From Lysinibacter cavernae (lineage in GTDB: Bacteria > Actinomycetota > Actinomycetes > Actinomycetales > Microbacteriaceae), in contig NZ_JAAMOX010000002.1 in the NCBI RefSeq assembly GCF_011758565.1, positions 744,001 to 808,000 on the forward strand: a DNA stretch of 64,000 nt, read 5' to 3'. The notes under the pieces were generated by a model. The model saw only the letters and a list, made by a program, of their open reading frames with translations. It made no database searches and was not told where the DNA came from. Both the position numbers and the translations under genes were made by a program. This document shows positions 25,738 to 34,345 of this stretch, in pieces. The stretch's first letter is position 1. Every line of letters starts with the position of its first letter.

Positions 25738-28700
25738 GTGGTCATGATGTGGCCGCCCATTACTCGTGATGACCTCAAAATCGCAGCCAAAAGAACTGGC
25801 TTCGATCAGATGCTCCCCGTACTTATCCGTCGCCTCATTGCTGAAACCGCAGATGGTCTTCGTGAACTCGATATGCCTGGCGAGTCTGGGGTTGCTAGCG
25901 GTGGATTCGATGGCATTGTCACGACGGAGAGAGAGACTACCTTCGTCCCTGCTGGATCTTCGGTTTGGGAGCTTTCGGTCGGCGGCAACGATGCAAAAGC
26001 CAACGAAGACTATGCGAAGCGAACAGTAGGGCCGCCTGGACGAGAACCAAGTGAATGCACCTATGTTGAGCTGATTCTTGCTCCGTGGACCAAGTCGCGA
26101 GTGTGGGCCAGCGCTAAGTCGAAGGATCTTCGATGGTCAGAAGTTCGGGCATACAATGTGGACTCAGTCCACACCTGGCTTGAGATGGCTCCTGCGACTA
26201 CTGTTTGGCTCGCAGAACAGCTCGGCAAATTACTAGCTGGAGTGCGGTCGGTTCAAGACTGGTGGGAAGAGACCTGGCTGCCGTCCACCGAGGTTCCTCT
26301 CGGTGCAAATATCGTGCTTTCTGGCCGCACTGACTCATCTCGAAAATTGGTCGATCAGCTATCAACGGGACCGATGCTCATTTCTTTGGGCGGAAACCTG
26401 CGGTTGGATGAGGCAATGGCTTTCGTCGCGGCTGTGTTGTCCGACTCAAATAACTCTCAAATTAATCAGTTGTATGCGCGTGCACTTCTCGTAGAAGACC
26501 GGAACAGTTTGCTTCAGCTCGTTGCGCAACAATCACCCCTACTGATCGTGCTCTCCGATCCGCGCATGGCGCGTGACTTGCCGGCAACGCATCCGCACAG
26601 AATAATCACGTTGGCGCACCCTGGAGACGAAACTGCGATTCTCGTGGAACGGCTGGACTCTGACCTTGTAGCTGCTGCATTAGGGGATGATGAACAAGCG
26701 AGGGAGCTTGGCTATCTGGCGCGTCGGAGCCTTCTCTCACTGCGACGACGCCTAGCGGTAAACCCCAGCATTCTCACCCCCATTTGGGCCGATAATCCGG
26801 ACCAAGTAACAAGAAGGCTTTCACTAGCGGGATCCTGGCACGCTGATCATGAGGGTGACCGAACTGTTGTTGAGAATTTGGTCGGAGAGAGTTATTCCAA
26901 AGTTCGTTCCCGAGCAGAGATTCTGAGAACGGGACCAGACCTTCCACTCGTTGATCATGTTCAAGATGAGTGGTATGTCGTGGCAAGGGATGACACATGG
27001 TCCCTTATCTCACCTTCACTTGATGCCGATGACGTAAGGTCCTTCCAACGGGTGGCTCTCGAAGTATTAACTGTTCCGAATCCCGTTCTGAATTTGAGCC
27101 CAGATGAACGGTGGAAGGCTGGATTGAAGGGTATCCACCCTACGCACACGGCTTCTATCCGCAGAGGGCTAGCTGAGACTATTGCCCTCATGGGTGCTAA
27201 CAGTCAAGTAGTTCGTGGCGTCACGGTGAAGGAATCAGACTATGCCCGACAAATGATGCGCCAGATCGCCGACATCGCAAATAAAGATGAGAGTTATCGA
27301 ACTTGGATTTCACTGTCAGATGTCCTTTCCCTGCTGGCCGAAGCTGCTCCTATCGAGTTTCTGGCAGCCATGCGCGATGGCTTGGAAGGCGATGCTCCTT
27401 TACACCGGCTCATGTTTGCAGGTGCCGATACCAGGACCTCGTTGTTTAGTGAGACCTCCCCGCATGTCTATTTCTTGTGGGCGCTGGAACGTATCGCGTG
27501 GTCCTCGGACCATATTGATGAAGTCGTGCGTGTACTCATACGGTTACAAGACCTCGACCCAGGTGGTGAAACTAATAATCGACCAACCGCAAGTCTGCTA
27601 GGAATCCTCAGCGTGTGGTGTCCGCAAACGTCGGCCTCGACTGCTGACCGAAAGCGTTGTCTTCGATTGATCAGTTCAGCTTCCGAACGAGGATTCGAGA
27701 CCTTACTTGCACTCATTCCGGAGAGTCGTCCGATGCAAATGAGTCACCCGGGTCCAGAGTTCCGTGATTGGCGGAAAGTAGAACACCCAACTAGAGGTCA
27801 GATTGACGAAGTAACGAATCAGATTGCAGAAATGCTTCTCAAAGAGTTTGAGCTAACTGCTCCTCGGGCTCTCCAACTCATACCCCGGTTGGATGATTTC
27901 GGTTCCGAATTCCGAGATAGTTTCGTGAATAGCGCGAGCGTAGCTGCAGCTCACTGGACTTCGAATGATCGTGCTGATGTATACGACGCGCTGCGGGAAT
28001 TCGTTGCACGTCATTCTGAGTATGCCGATACAGAATGGGCGCTCTCGCCGGAGGCGTTAGAACCTATTTCGATACTCCGGGACCGCGTTGAGCCCATGGA
28101 GCCGGATCTGAAATACCGTTGGCTGTTTACAGAGGATTGGTTGACGCTTGGCGACCTCAGCCGGCGAGACAGCCATGAGGTATATGAATCCATGATTACG
28201 AGGCATAGGCGGCAAGCTGTAGCTGAAGTCCTTGAATGGGGAGGCTTGGTGGGAGTGCTCAAATTAGCGGAGGGAGTGGAATCGCGGATTGTGGGACAAG
28301 CCCTGGGGTCATTGCAAAGCGACGTCGGTGTCCAACTGCTGGATTCATTAGCTGGAGGCGTCACCGCGGTGTCAGTTGCTGCAGGATACTTTTCGGTCTA
28401 TTTGACACGGGAGGACGTATCTATCGACCAGCTGTTGGAAAGCTTTTCAGCTCCTGAGCAACAAGCCTTTATCCTTCGCCACTTTCAAGACCAGGAGGCT
28501 GCAATTGCGAAGCTCGCGTCAGTAAGTGAAGCGGTGGCCGAACTCTTCTGGAAACATTTCAGTATTTACGGGTTGGGAAAGGACTTTGCAATGGCGGTGA
28601 TGGCCGGGCGATGCCTCATCGACGTGGGTCGTCCTGTAGCCGCAATCAAGCTCAACTTATTGTATGAACGGGAATCGGCGTCCGATCAGAATATTGCTGA

Positions 28701-29523
28701 TCTATTCGCATCTGCTCTTGAGCACATTCTGGAAATGCGGGAACCTGATCCTGAATTCATCACCCTCCGTGGACGAAGAATCGAGCGAGTCTTTTCTGTC
28801 CTGTCGGAATTTCGGGAGAATCTCGGTAGTCAGCGGGTTATTTCGTTGGAGTGGCAACTTTTGCCTTTGTCTGGCTTCAACAGTTCCGCACCTTCGCTTC
28901 ACGCTGAAATCAAAGCAAATCCTGACTTCTTTGTTGGCCTAATCGTGACAGGTTTCCGTTCTAAAACCGACGACTTTGATGTAGATCAACCTGCAGAAGA
29001 CGAGGGATTCTCAGACGGAGGCGAAGGTCTCCGCAAAGTGAACTCAGTTAGAGCTTGGGAGGTGTTGCGAAGCTGCCGCCAGGTCCCTGGCGTTGAGGGT
29101 AAAGAGATGAATATCGACGTAACGAAGGATTGGATAGAACGCGCAAGACGCTCCCTTGTCAGCGCCGATCGCATTGAGCTTGGTGATATCCATATTGGCT
29201 CTTTGCTTAGTCACTCGCCCCGCAATGAGGATGGTTCGCCGATCCCTACTGAACTACGATCACTACTCGAGGAATTGTCCAGTGCGGAAATCACGCGGGG
29301 AATCGTCATAGGACTCTTCAACTCGCGGGGTGTAGTAAATAGGAGCTTGAGTGAGGGCGGGAGTCAAGAGCTGGCGATTGCAGCCAGTTATCGCGACTAC
29401 GCAGAAGGTGCTCGTGATTACCCCCGCACTCGAGGCGTATTCGAGAGCGTTGCCGAGAATTATGAATCTTTTGCGCGGAGAGAAGATCTGGCAGCTGAAC
29501 GGTGGAAGCAGGGTCTGAGTTGA
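25738..29523 (+). CDS. Large protein with restriction-nuclease-like N-terminus and NTPase-like/helical body (putative defence protein)
   Basis: The product has 1,261 residues. Residues about 25-165 show a PD-(D/E)xK-like pattern: GFDGIV with Asp58, VWELSVGGNDAKANEDYAKR with Glu78 and Lys87, then a conserved tail ending WLEMAPATTVWLAEQLGK. Residues about 185-370 resemble the core of a STAND/AAA-like NTPase (VLSGRTDSSRKLVDQL, later GYLARRSLLSLRRRLAVNP) but no standard Walker A is visible. About 370-1261 is helical, repeat-like. Proteins of this shape are found singly in diverse bacteria; a defence role is inferred, not shown. The gene is clearly AT-richer with different codon use, beside a toxin-antitoxin pair, which suggests horizontal acquisition. 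It starts at GTG 25738, or ATG 25744 or 25747; AAGGGAGAGG lies rather far upstream, so the start is uncertain. Confidence 0.75.
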   Translation: MVMMWPPITRDDLKIAAKRTGFDQMLPVLIRRLIAETADGLRELDMPGESGVASGGFDGIVTTERETTFVPAGSSVWELSVGGNDAKANEDYAKRTVGPPGREPSECTYVELILAPWTKSRVWASAKSKDLRWSEVRAYNVDSVHTWLEMAPATTVWLAEQLGKLLAGVRSVQDWWEETWLPSTEVPLGANIVLSGRTDSSRKLVDQLSTGPMLISLGGNLRLDEAMAFVAAVLSDSNNSQINQLYARALLVEDRNSLLQLVAQQSPLLIVLSDPRMARDLPATHPHRIITLAHPGDETAILVERLDSDLVAAALGDDEQARELGYLARRSLLSLRRRLAVNPSILTPIWADNPDQVTRRLSLAGSWHADHEGDRTVVENLVGESYSKVRSRAEILRTGPDLPLVDHVQDEWYVVARDDTWSLISPSLDADDVRSFQRVALEVLTVPNPVLNLSPDERWKAGLKGIHPTHTASIRRGLAETIALMGANSQVVRGVTVKESDYARQMMRQIADIANKDESYRTWISLSDVLSLLAEAAPIEFLAAMRDGLEGDAPLHRLMFAGADTRTSLFSETSPHVYFLWALERIAWSSDHIDEVVRVLIRLQDLDPGGETNNRPTASLLGILSVWCPQTSASTADRKRCLRLISSASERGFETLLALIPESRPMQMSHPGPEFRDWRKVEHPTRGQIDEVTNQIAEMLLKEFELTAPRALQLIPRLDDFGSEFRDSFVNSASVAAAHWTSNDRADVYDALREFVARHSEYADTEWALSPEALEPISILRDRVEPMEPDLKYRWLFTEDWLTLGDLSRRDSHEVYESMITRHRRQAVAEVLEWGGLVGVLKLAEGVESRIVGQALGSLQSDVGVQLLDSLAGGVTAVSVAAGYFSVYLTREDVSIDQLLESFSAPEQQAFILRHFQDQEAAIAKLASVSEAVAELFWKHFSIYGLGKDFAMAVMAGRCLIDVGRPVAAIKLNLLYERESASDQNIADLFASALEHILEMREPDPEFITLRGRRIERVFSVLSEFRENLGSQRVISLEWQLLPLSGFNSSAPSLHAEIKANPDFFVGLIVTGFRSKTDDFDVDQPAEDEGFSDGGEGLRKVNSVRAWEVLRSCRQVPGVEGKEMNIDVTKDWIERARRSLVSADRIELGDIHIGSLLSHSPRNEDGSPIPTELRSLLEELSSAEITRGIVIGLFNSRGVVNRSLSEGGSQELAIAASYRDYAEGARDYPRTRGVFESVAENYESFARREDLAAERWKQGLS

Positions 29524-29614
29524 AGGAGCAAGGTTCCGCCAGTACATATGGGGACAAGCCCTATGGAGGAGGCTGGCGTTTCATGAGAAAAGTAATGGTC
29601 TGAATATACACAAG

Positions 29615-29676
29615 CACCCCCGAGCCATACGACTCGAGGGCGCCCGCTTACCTCTGACCACCCCACGGGGCCAGAG
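29615..29676. terminator. Hairpin-rich region between convergent genes
   Basis: Two adjacent imperfect stems are seen: CCCCCGAG with CTCGAGGG around the loop CCATACGA (29617-29640), and CTCTG with CAGAG around a CCCC-AC-GGGG core (29652-29676). They separate the large putative defence gene from the convergent SDR gene and could act as a bidirectional terminator. A clear U-tract is missing. Confidence 0.35.
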
Positions 29677-29693
29677 AGCTCTAACCGCTCCGC

Positions 29694-30479
29694 TTAGTAG
29701 TGCGTCCCGCCGTCAATCCGAACCTCGGTGCCGGTAACAAACGACGCATCGTCGCTCGCCAGCATTGCGACGACGCTAGCAACAGCCTCCGGCCCCGCGA
29801 ATCCCTGACCAAGGGCCGGGCTGAGCTTGGCGAAGAGTGCGAAGTTGGCATCCTCGGGGAGTCCGGGGCCCGCGTTTTGCTTGCTCTGGCCGCTGCCGTC
29901 GGTCATCCCGGAGCTGATGGACCCTGGCTGGACCGAGTTGAAGCGGATGCCGTCGGTCGAGTATTCGGCGGCGAGGGCGTGGGTCATTGACTGCACGCCG
30001 CCCTTGCTTGCGGCGTAGGCCGCCATGTAGGGGTGGGCGAACTGCGCCGAGGTTGAACTGAAGTTGACGACCGCTGGGCCGTTGCCCGTGCGAAGCGCCG
30101 GGATGGTTTCGCGAATCATCAGGAACGTGCCTACGAGGTTCACGCGCAGCACCTGTTCAAAGGCGTCAAGCGTGGTGTCGTGGGTGTGGGATGAGCGGAG
30201 GATGCCCGCGGCGTTCACCAACGCATCCAGCCCGCCGAGGAAGGCGAGGGCATCCGCAACCCCGGCCTTGACCGAAGCCTCGTCCGAAATGTTGAGGATA
30301 ACGGTGTGCAGGCGGTCGGCAGCGGCGCCGGCTTTTGCGACGGTGTCGGCGAGTCCGTCAGCGCTCATGTCGGCGGCGACAATGCGGCCTCCTTCGGCGA
30401 GCATGCGGAGGGTGGTTGCCTGGCCGATGCCAGAGCCGGCTCCCGTGACTAGCACGCGGCGTCCTTCGTAACGGTTCAT
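29694..30479 (-). CDS. Short-chain dehydrogenase/reductase (SDR)
   Basis: A 261-residue classical SDR oxidoreductase using NAD(P)(H). The cofactor motif TGAGSGIG is at 12-19, VNAAG near 88-92, and the catalytic Ser141/142, Tyr155 and Lys159 are in place (YMAAYAASKGG). AADMSADG after the second strand has Asp37, which favours NAD(H) over NADP(H). AGGAAAGG precedes the ATG. The gene is divergent from a TetR regulator, and the intergenic TTGACA/CATACA elements form its likely promoter. The substrate cannot be deduced; the TetR neighbour suggests induction by a small organic compound. Confidence 0.92.
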   Translation of the reverse strand: MNRYEGRRVLVTGAGSGIGQATTLRMLAEGGRIVAADMSADGLADTVAKAGAAADRLHTVILNISDEASVKAGVADALAFLGGLDALVNAAGILRSSHTHDTTLDAFEQVLRVNLVGTFLMIRETIPALRTGNGPAVVNFSSTSAQFAHPYMAAYAASKGGVQSMTHALAAEYSTDGIRFNSVQPGSISSGMTDGSGQSKQNAGPGLPEDANFALFAKLSPALGQGFAGPEAVASVVAMLASDDASFVTGTEVRIDGGTHY

Positions 30480-30586
30480 GATTGACCTTTCCTAGAAGCT
30501 TGTATGACCTCCACCATACGCTTAATGTCAATTTTTGTCATGACGGCACTTTTTGTCTCGAACCCAAAGCGCCGTACACTGGATGC

Positions 30587-31216
30587 GTGGAGCAGACGCA
30601 GCCAACCCTCACCGAGCGACGCCGCGCAGCCACCGAACTCGAAATCGCCACGGCAGCGGCCCACCTCTTCACCGAACACGGCGCCGCAGAAACATCGGCA
30701 GAAGACATCGCCGAACGAGCGGGAGTCTCTCTCCGCACGTTCTACCGCTACTTCCCCAATAAACACGAGGCCGTTGCCCCGTTCTTCTCCAGCGGCGCGA
30801 CCCACTGGCAGCAGGCAATCGCCGAATCCACGCCGGGGATGAGCCCGCTGGAATCCGTTGAGCAGGCCATCCGCAACGAACTCTCCCCCACGAGCCACAA
30901 CGAGGCAATCGACTTTGCGCGCACCCGAGCCTTGCTGCGGGTGACCCTCGCCGACCCGGAACTACGCCGCGTCTGGATGATCGTGAATCAGGAGTCGGAG
31001 GTGGCGTTGCTCCCCGTGATCACGAGCATTACCGCGGATGATTCAGACCCGCTATCGCTCAGGCTGCTCGCGGCCGCGGCGACCGACGCGATTCGCATTG
31101 CCCTGGAGAGTTGGGCTCTTCAGGAATCGAGTTCCGCGGCGCCGCCTCTTGAGCTCGCGCTCACAAGCTTTGGCCGGCTGACGGCTGGGATTCCCGAGCT
31201 GCACGCGGCGAAATAG
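30587..31216 (+). CDS. TetR-family transcriptional regulator
   Basis: A roughly 209-residue regulator with the N-terminal helix-turn-helix (ELEIATAAAHLF, then AEDIAERAGVSLRTFYRYFPNKHEAV) and a helical ligand-binding C-terminus. The GTG at 30587 is preferred: the upstream extension to 30482 lies in the intergenic region and does not fit the family. A TTGTCT-16 bp-TACACT promoter ends six bases before that GTG, so a leaderless mRNA is likely. It most probably represses the divergent SDR gene and itself. Repeats of TTTTTGTC at 30532-30539 and 30550-30557 and the palindrome GTCATGAC (30537-30544) may be its operator. Confidence 0.88.
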   Translation: MEQTQPTLTERRRAATELEIATAAAHLFTEHGAAETSAEDIAERAGVSLRTFYRYFPNKHEAVAPFFSSGATHWQQAIAESTPGMSPLESVEQAIRNELSPTSHNEAIDFARTRALLRVTLADPELRRVWMIVNQESEVALLPVITSITADDSDPLSLRLLAAAATDAIRIALESWALQESSSAAPPLELALTSFGRLTAGIPELHAAK

Positions 31217-31253
31217 ACCACGGGCGAGAACTCGCAAATCAGTGGGCAAGAAA

Positions 31254-31280
31254 AGGGGCCAGCCGATGAGACTGACCCCT
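31254..31280 (-). terminator. Intrinsic terminator of the hydrolase gene
   Basis: Read on the minus strand, AGGGGTCAG pairs with CTGGCCCCT (one mismatch) and is followed by TTTTCTT. It lies 18 bp past the alpha/beta-hydrolase stop and also sits between convergent genes, so it may work in both directions. Confidence 0.6.
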
Positions 31281-31297
31281 GAGATCAACCTATGACC

Positions 31298-32035
31298 TCA
31301 GTCGTTAGCGATTGCAGCCCCCGAAATAACCCCGGCCAACCCCTCAGCCCGACTCCACATCGGCCAGTGCCCGGTCGGGAGGTCAACGAACTCGCGGTTC
31401 TCAAGGTTGGCAACTTCCGCGAACATTGGATGGCCGGCATCCACCAGCTCCAGGATCTGCGCGCTCGTGATTGAGCAGCACACGAGCGTTGTTGGAACCC
31501 GCAGTCGCGCTTCGTTGCCCAGCTCAACCGGCTGCCGAAGCACCGGTCCGGGTTCAGGAACTGCGCGGGCTCGGAGCCGCTCAAGATCCTGGTTGCTGAG
31601 TCCGTCTAGGCTCGACTGCTGCCCAAGCGCGTCAAACGCTGGCAGGGGCAACTCAGCTACTTCCGCTGGCAGGTCGGGGGCAAATGCGCTTCCGGGCGAT
31701 ACCGGCCCGCTGTCGATCCAGACCACGCGCTTGACGAGTTCGGGGTAACGGTCGAGCACAAGGCTCACGGGCGCGTTGGCCCCGCTGTGTGCCGCAATGA
31801 CCACGGGGCGGGTGGATGCCCCCGCGTCATCCATTGCCTGTTTGATGGCCGCGGCCTGGTCGTCGAGGGTTCGGAGCATCCGCTCGGGGTCGCCCTCGTC
31901 GAGGCCGGGAAGGGTGAGTGCCACGGCTTGACGACCGGCGGCCGTCAGGTACTCGGCTACCTCGTCCCAGGCCCATGCGCCCAGCCAGTGGCCAGGGATC
32001 AGGATGATGGTTGGTTCGTTCGTGTGTGTTGTCAT
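31298..32035 (-). CDS. Alpha/beta-fold hydrolase
   Basis: A 245-residue alpha/beta hydrolase of the small esterase/EstA type: the oxyanion segment IPGHWLGAWAWD (13-24), a nucleophile elbow AAHSGANA with Ser84 (the usual leading Gly is Ala here), an acid around DAGHP, and a late His in PTGHWPMW. The substrate is unknown. A TACGAT box ends six bases before the ATG on the minus strand, so the mRNA is probably leaderless. It is divergent from a WYL regulator gene with a perfect dyad between them at 32069-32087, which suggests direct control. Confidence 0.85.
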   Translation of the reverse strand: MTTHTNEPTIILIPGHWLGAWAWDEVAEYLTAAGRQAVALTLPGLDEGDPERMLRTLDDQAAAIKQAMDDAGASTRPVVIAAHSGANAPVSLVLDRYPELVKRVVWIDSGPVSPGSAFAPDLPAEVAELPLPAFDALGQQSSLDGLSNQDLERLRARAVPEPGPVLRQPVELGNEARLRVPTTLVCCSITSAQILELVDAGHPMFAEVANLENREFVDLPTGHWPMWSRAEGLAGVISGAAIAND

Positions 32036-32068
32036 ACTGCGATCGTAAGTTGCCCCTTTGACAACGGT

Positions 32069-32087
32069 ATGTCACTATTTGTGACAT
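32069..32087. promoter_or_regulatory. Operator dyad between hydrolase and WYL regulator
   Basis: ATGTCAC-TATTT-GTGACAT is a perfect seven-base-arm inverted repeat. It overlaps the region just downstream of a TTGACA element (32058-32063) on the plus strand, so a bound regulator would block the regulator promoter and could act on the divergent hydrolase promoter. Confidence 0.65.
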
Positions 32088-32108
32088 GATTTCCGACGAG
32101 GTTGAGAA

Positions 32109-32807
32109 GTGAAGCGCGCAGAGCGGCTGCACGCCCTTTCGGAGATGCTGCGTCGCTCCGGCGCTCGCGGATGCACGGCCGAGCGGCTCGCCCAAGAGTT
32201 TGAGGTGTCGGTGCGGACCATCAAGCGAGACCTCACCGCCCTTGAGAACGCTGGGGCCCCGCTCTGGTCGCGGCCCGGGCCCGGTGGTGGGTACGGGCTC
32301 GTCGCCAGAGTGAACCTCCCTCCCGTGAGCCTGTCCCCGCCGCAGGCCGTGGCGCTGCTCGCTGCCGTCTCTGCGGCATCCGATGCGCCCTATGCCGACC
32401 TGGCGGCGTCCGGGGTTCGCAAGATTCTGGATGTGCTCGACCCCAAGACTCGTGCACAAGCCGACGAGCTCGCGAGCCGCATCTGGGTCAACGCGCCGCC
32501 CGCGGCGAGCCGCGTAATCAGGTCGGCCATTGAAGAAGCGATGGCCGAGCAGCGCGTTGTGCGAGTCTGCTACGTCTCCGGTGACGGCGATGCGACAACC
32601 CGCGATGTTGAGCCAATCATGTTCGGGTCCACGGATGGTCTCTGGTACCTCATAGGTTGGTGTCGGCTGCGCGGCGGCATCCGTTGGTTCCGGGTGGAGC
32701 GAATTGAGCGCGCTAGCGTTACAGCGATTCCGTGCGAGGGGCACGGTATCGAGGAGGTTGGGATGCCGCCGGCGACGGCCCGCTCCGTGCGGAGCCGCGG
32801 CGAGTGA
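32109..32807 (+). CDS. WYL-domain HTH transcriptional regulator (YafY/PafC type)
   Basis: The 232-residue regulator has an N-terminal winged HTH (LSEMLRRSGARGCTAERLA, then VSVRTIKRDLTALENAGAPLW and GGGYGL) and a C-terminal WYL region (VRVCYVSGDG, DVEPIMFGS, LWYLIGWCRLRGGIRWFRVERI). It is shorter than most WYL regulators (about 310-330) because the final WCX extension is missing. The start is GTG preceded by GAGGTTGAG. It is divergent from the alpha/beta hydrolase and separated from it by the dyad at 32069-32087. WYL domains are thought to bind nucleotide-like or nucleic-acid ligands. Confidence 0.86.
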   Translation: MKRAERLHALSEMLRRSGARGCTAERLAQEFEVSVRTIKRDLTALENAGAPLWSRPGPGGGYGLVARVNLPPVSLSPPQAVALLAAVSAASDAPYADLAASGVRKILDVLDPKTRAQADELASRIWVNAPPAASRVIRSAIEEAMAEQRVVRVCYVSGDGDATTRDVEPIMFGSTDGLWYLIGWCRLRGGIRWFRVERIERASVTAIPCEGHGIEEVGMPPATARSVRSRGE

Positions 32808-32852
32808 GGGTAGCGCTGCCTGCGAGACCGAGGCTGTGAGCGGCCAGGCGAT

Positions 32853-34151
32853 TCAGCCCAGGCGCGCCCTACGATACGAGCGAAACGGGATCGGCCTACT
32901 AAACCGCCTCCACACACCTCTCACCAGGAAAAAGAACAGCGTCGCCGAGACCGCGTAGTACAGCAGGCCTCCGATCCAGACAGGAATCGCTTCCCAAGAA
33001 ACGTATCCAAGCCCCCGAACCACGCTATCCAGGCTGTACCCGTCGAACAGTGCCAGGAATGGCGCCAGAGCGAGGAGTACCGCGCAGATCGCCATCATGG
33101 CCGCGAGGTACCAGAACAGAGCAACCGAGTATCGTTCGTCCGTGAGGCTCGGGATGCTGCCGTCGTTGGACACAAACGCATGCGGAATCACGCTGGCAAG
33201 CCCGGCCGAGAAGGCGAGCATTGTGGCAGAAACGAGCATCACGTTTCCGTCGTACGCCGTTTGCCCCGTGAGCATTGGCGGGATGGTGAACAACGGGTAC
33301 AAGCTGGCAAGCAGGACGACCACGCAGAGCACCGAGAGCCCAGCCCAGTTCCTCGGGCCGATACCGAACAGGTCCTCATCCTCATCGATGGCCGACGGTT
33401 TCTTGTTTTGAGGCCGGGGCTGCTTTTGGGCATGATTCCGTCGTCGCCTGGCGACATCCTCTGCGGACGCGGCCGGACGCGTTCGCCTGGCCTCCAGCCA
33501 CGCCAGTTTCGCTCGTTCCCGTGAACGCCGTTCACGAATAGTGCCCACGAACGTCCCAGTTCCAAAGGCGGCGAAGAGGAGGACGAATCCCATTCCGGCC
33601 AGAGACGCCCCGTTCGCGCCCCACCAATCAGCTGGTGTGGTGAGCGTTGGCGAATCAAGGAAGGCGGCAATGAGGATGAGGAGCAGCGGAAGGCTGATAA
33701 GCGAGACTATGCCCGAAAACCAGAGTGAGTCTTCGCCTTTCTCCTTCCGAGGTATCAGCACCTTCAGCTTTGGAGGCTCGGTCTGCTCGGTTGCGTACGA
33801 CCATTTGACGCTCCGAGGCACCACCGTGAATCCCGCGCCCACGTCGGATTCGCAGAGTTCACGAAGATCTTCACGGTCGATGGTCGCGGCTACGGCCAGG
33901 TCGGGAACGATGCCGGGAGCCCACCCATCCCGAATCTCCACGTTCCAATCGTTCCAGTGGAACGTCGCGTCCTGGTTTGACGAACTCCCGTACTTGTCGG
34001 CGCGCTCGAAGTCCTCAGCAAGGTCTTCGAGGTCCTCATAATCGCTGCGGGGACCCCACTCCATTGGCGAGAAATGCAACGTGGAATAGAACACGTAGAA
34101 GTCTTCATCTGGCCTTGGCTTGATGAGAATTTGATCTTCGAACGCGTCCAT
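32853..34151 (-). CDS. Multi-pass membrane protein with cytoplasmic N-domain, unknown
   Basis: The 432-residue protein starts with a soluble, acidic region of about 140 residues (DEDFYVFYSTLHFSPMEWG, then ATFHWNDWNVEIRDGW). Two membrane helices (about 148-210) and a very basic loop follow (RERRSRERAKLAWLEARRTRP, then RRRRNHAQKQPRP), and then four or five more helices to residue 420. No known transporter or kinase motif is recognised. The basic loop and alternation suggest an envelope or regulatory protein. It is read away from the flanking hydrolase/WYL module at 34-36 kb. The gap 34152-34345 holds no gene. Confidence 0.7.
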   Translation of the reverse strand: MDAFEDQILIKPRPDEDFYVFYSTLHFSPMEWGPRSDYEDLEDLAEDFERADKYGSSSNQDATFHWNDWNVEIRDGWAPGIVPDLAVAATIDREDLRELCESDVGAGFTVVPRSVKWSYATEQTEPPKLKVLIPRKEKGEDSLWFSGIVSLISLPLLLILIAAFLDSPTLTTPADWWGANGASLAGMGFVLLFAAFGTGTFVGTIRERRSRERAKLAWLEARRTRPAASAEDVARRRRNHAQKQPRPQNKKPSAIDEDEDLFGIGPRNWAGLSVLCVVVLLASLYPLFTIPPMLTGQTAYDGNVMLVSATMLAFSAGLASVIPHAFVSNDGSIPSLTDERYSVALFWYLAAMMAICAVLLALAPFLALFDGYSLDSVVRGLGYVSWEAIPVWIGGLLYYAVSATLFFFLVRGVWRRFSRPIPFRSYRRARLG

Positions 34152-34345
34152 GACGAATGACTTTCTCTACGGTTTCTCGTTGCCGGCAAGCCCCCACGCC
34201 CGGTGTGAACACCTCGAATCTTAACACCTTGCGAACGGGGTGCTCTCGAAGGCACCTGGGAGAAAACACACTCGATGATGCAACAGCGAAGAGGCCTTCC
34301 GAATCGTCGAATGGCAGCGACCGAAAAGCCTCCTCGTCGAGGCGG

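Noticed and set aside
23936-29523. Complete mobile island or prophage
   Set aside because: No integrase, transposase, attachment repeats or phage structural genes were found; only the composition shift and toxin-antitoxin pair hint at transfer.
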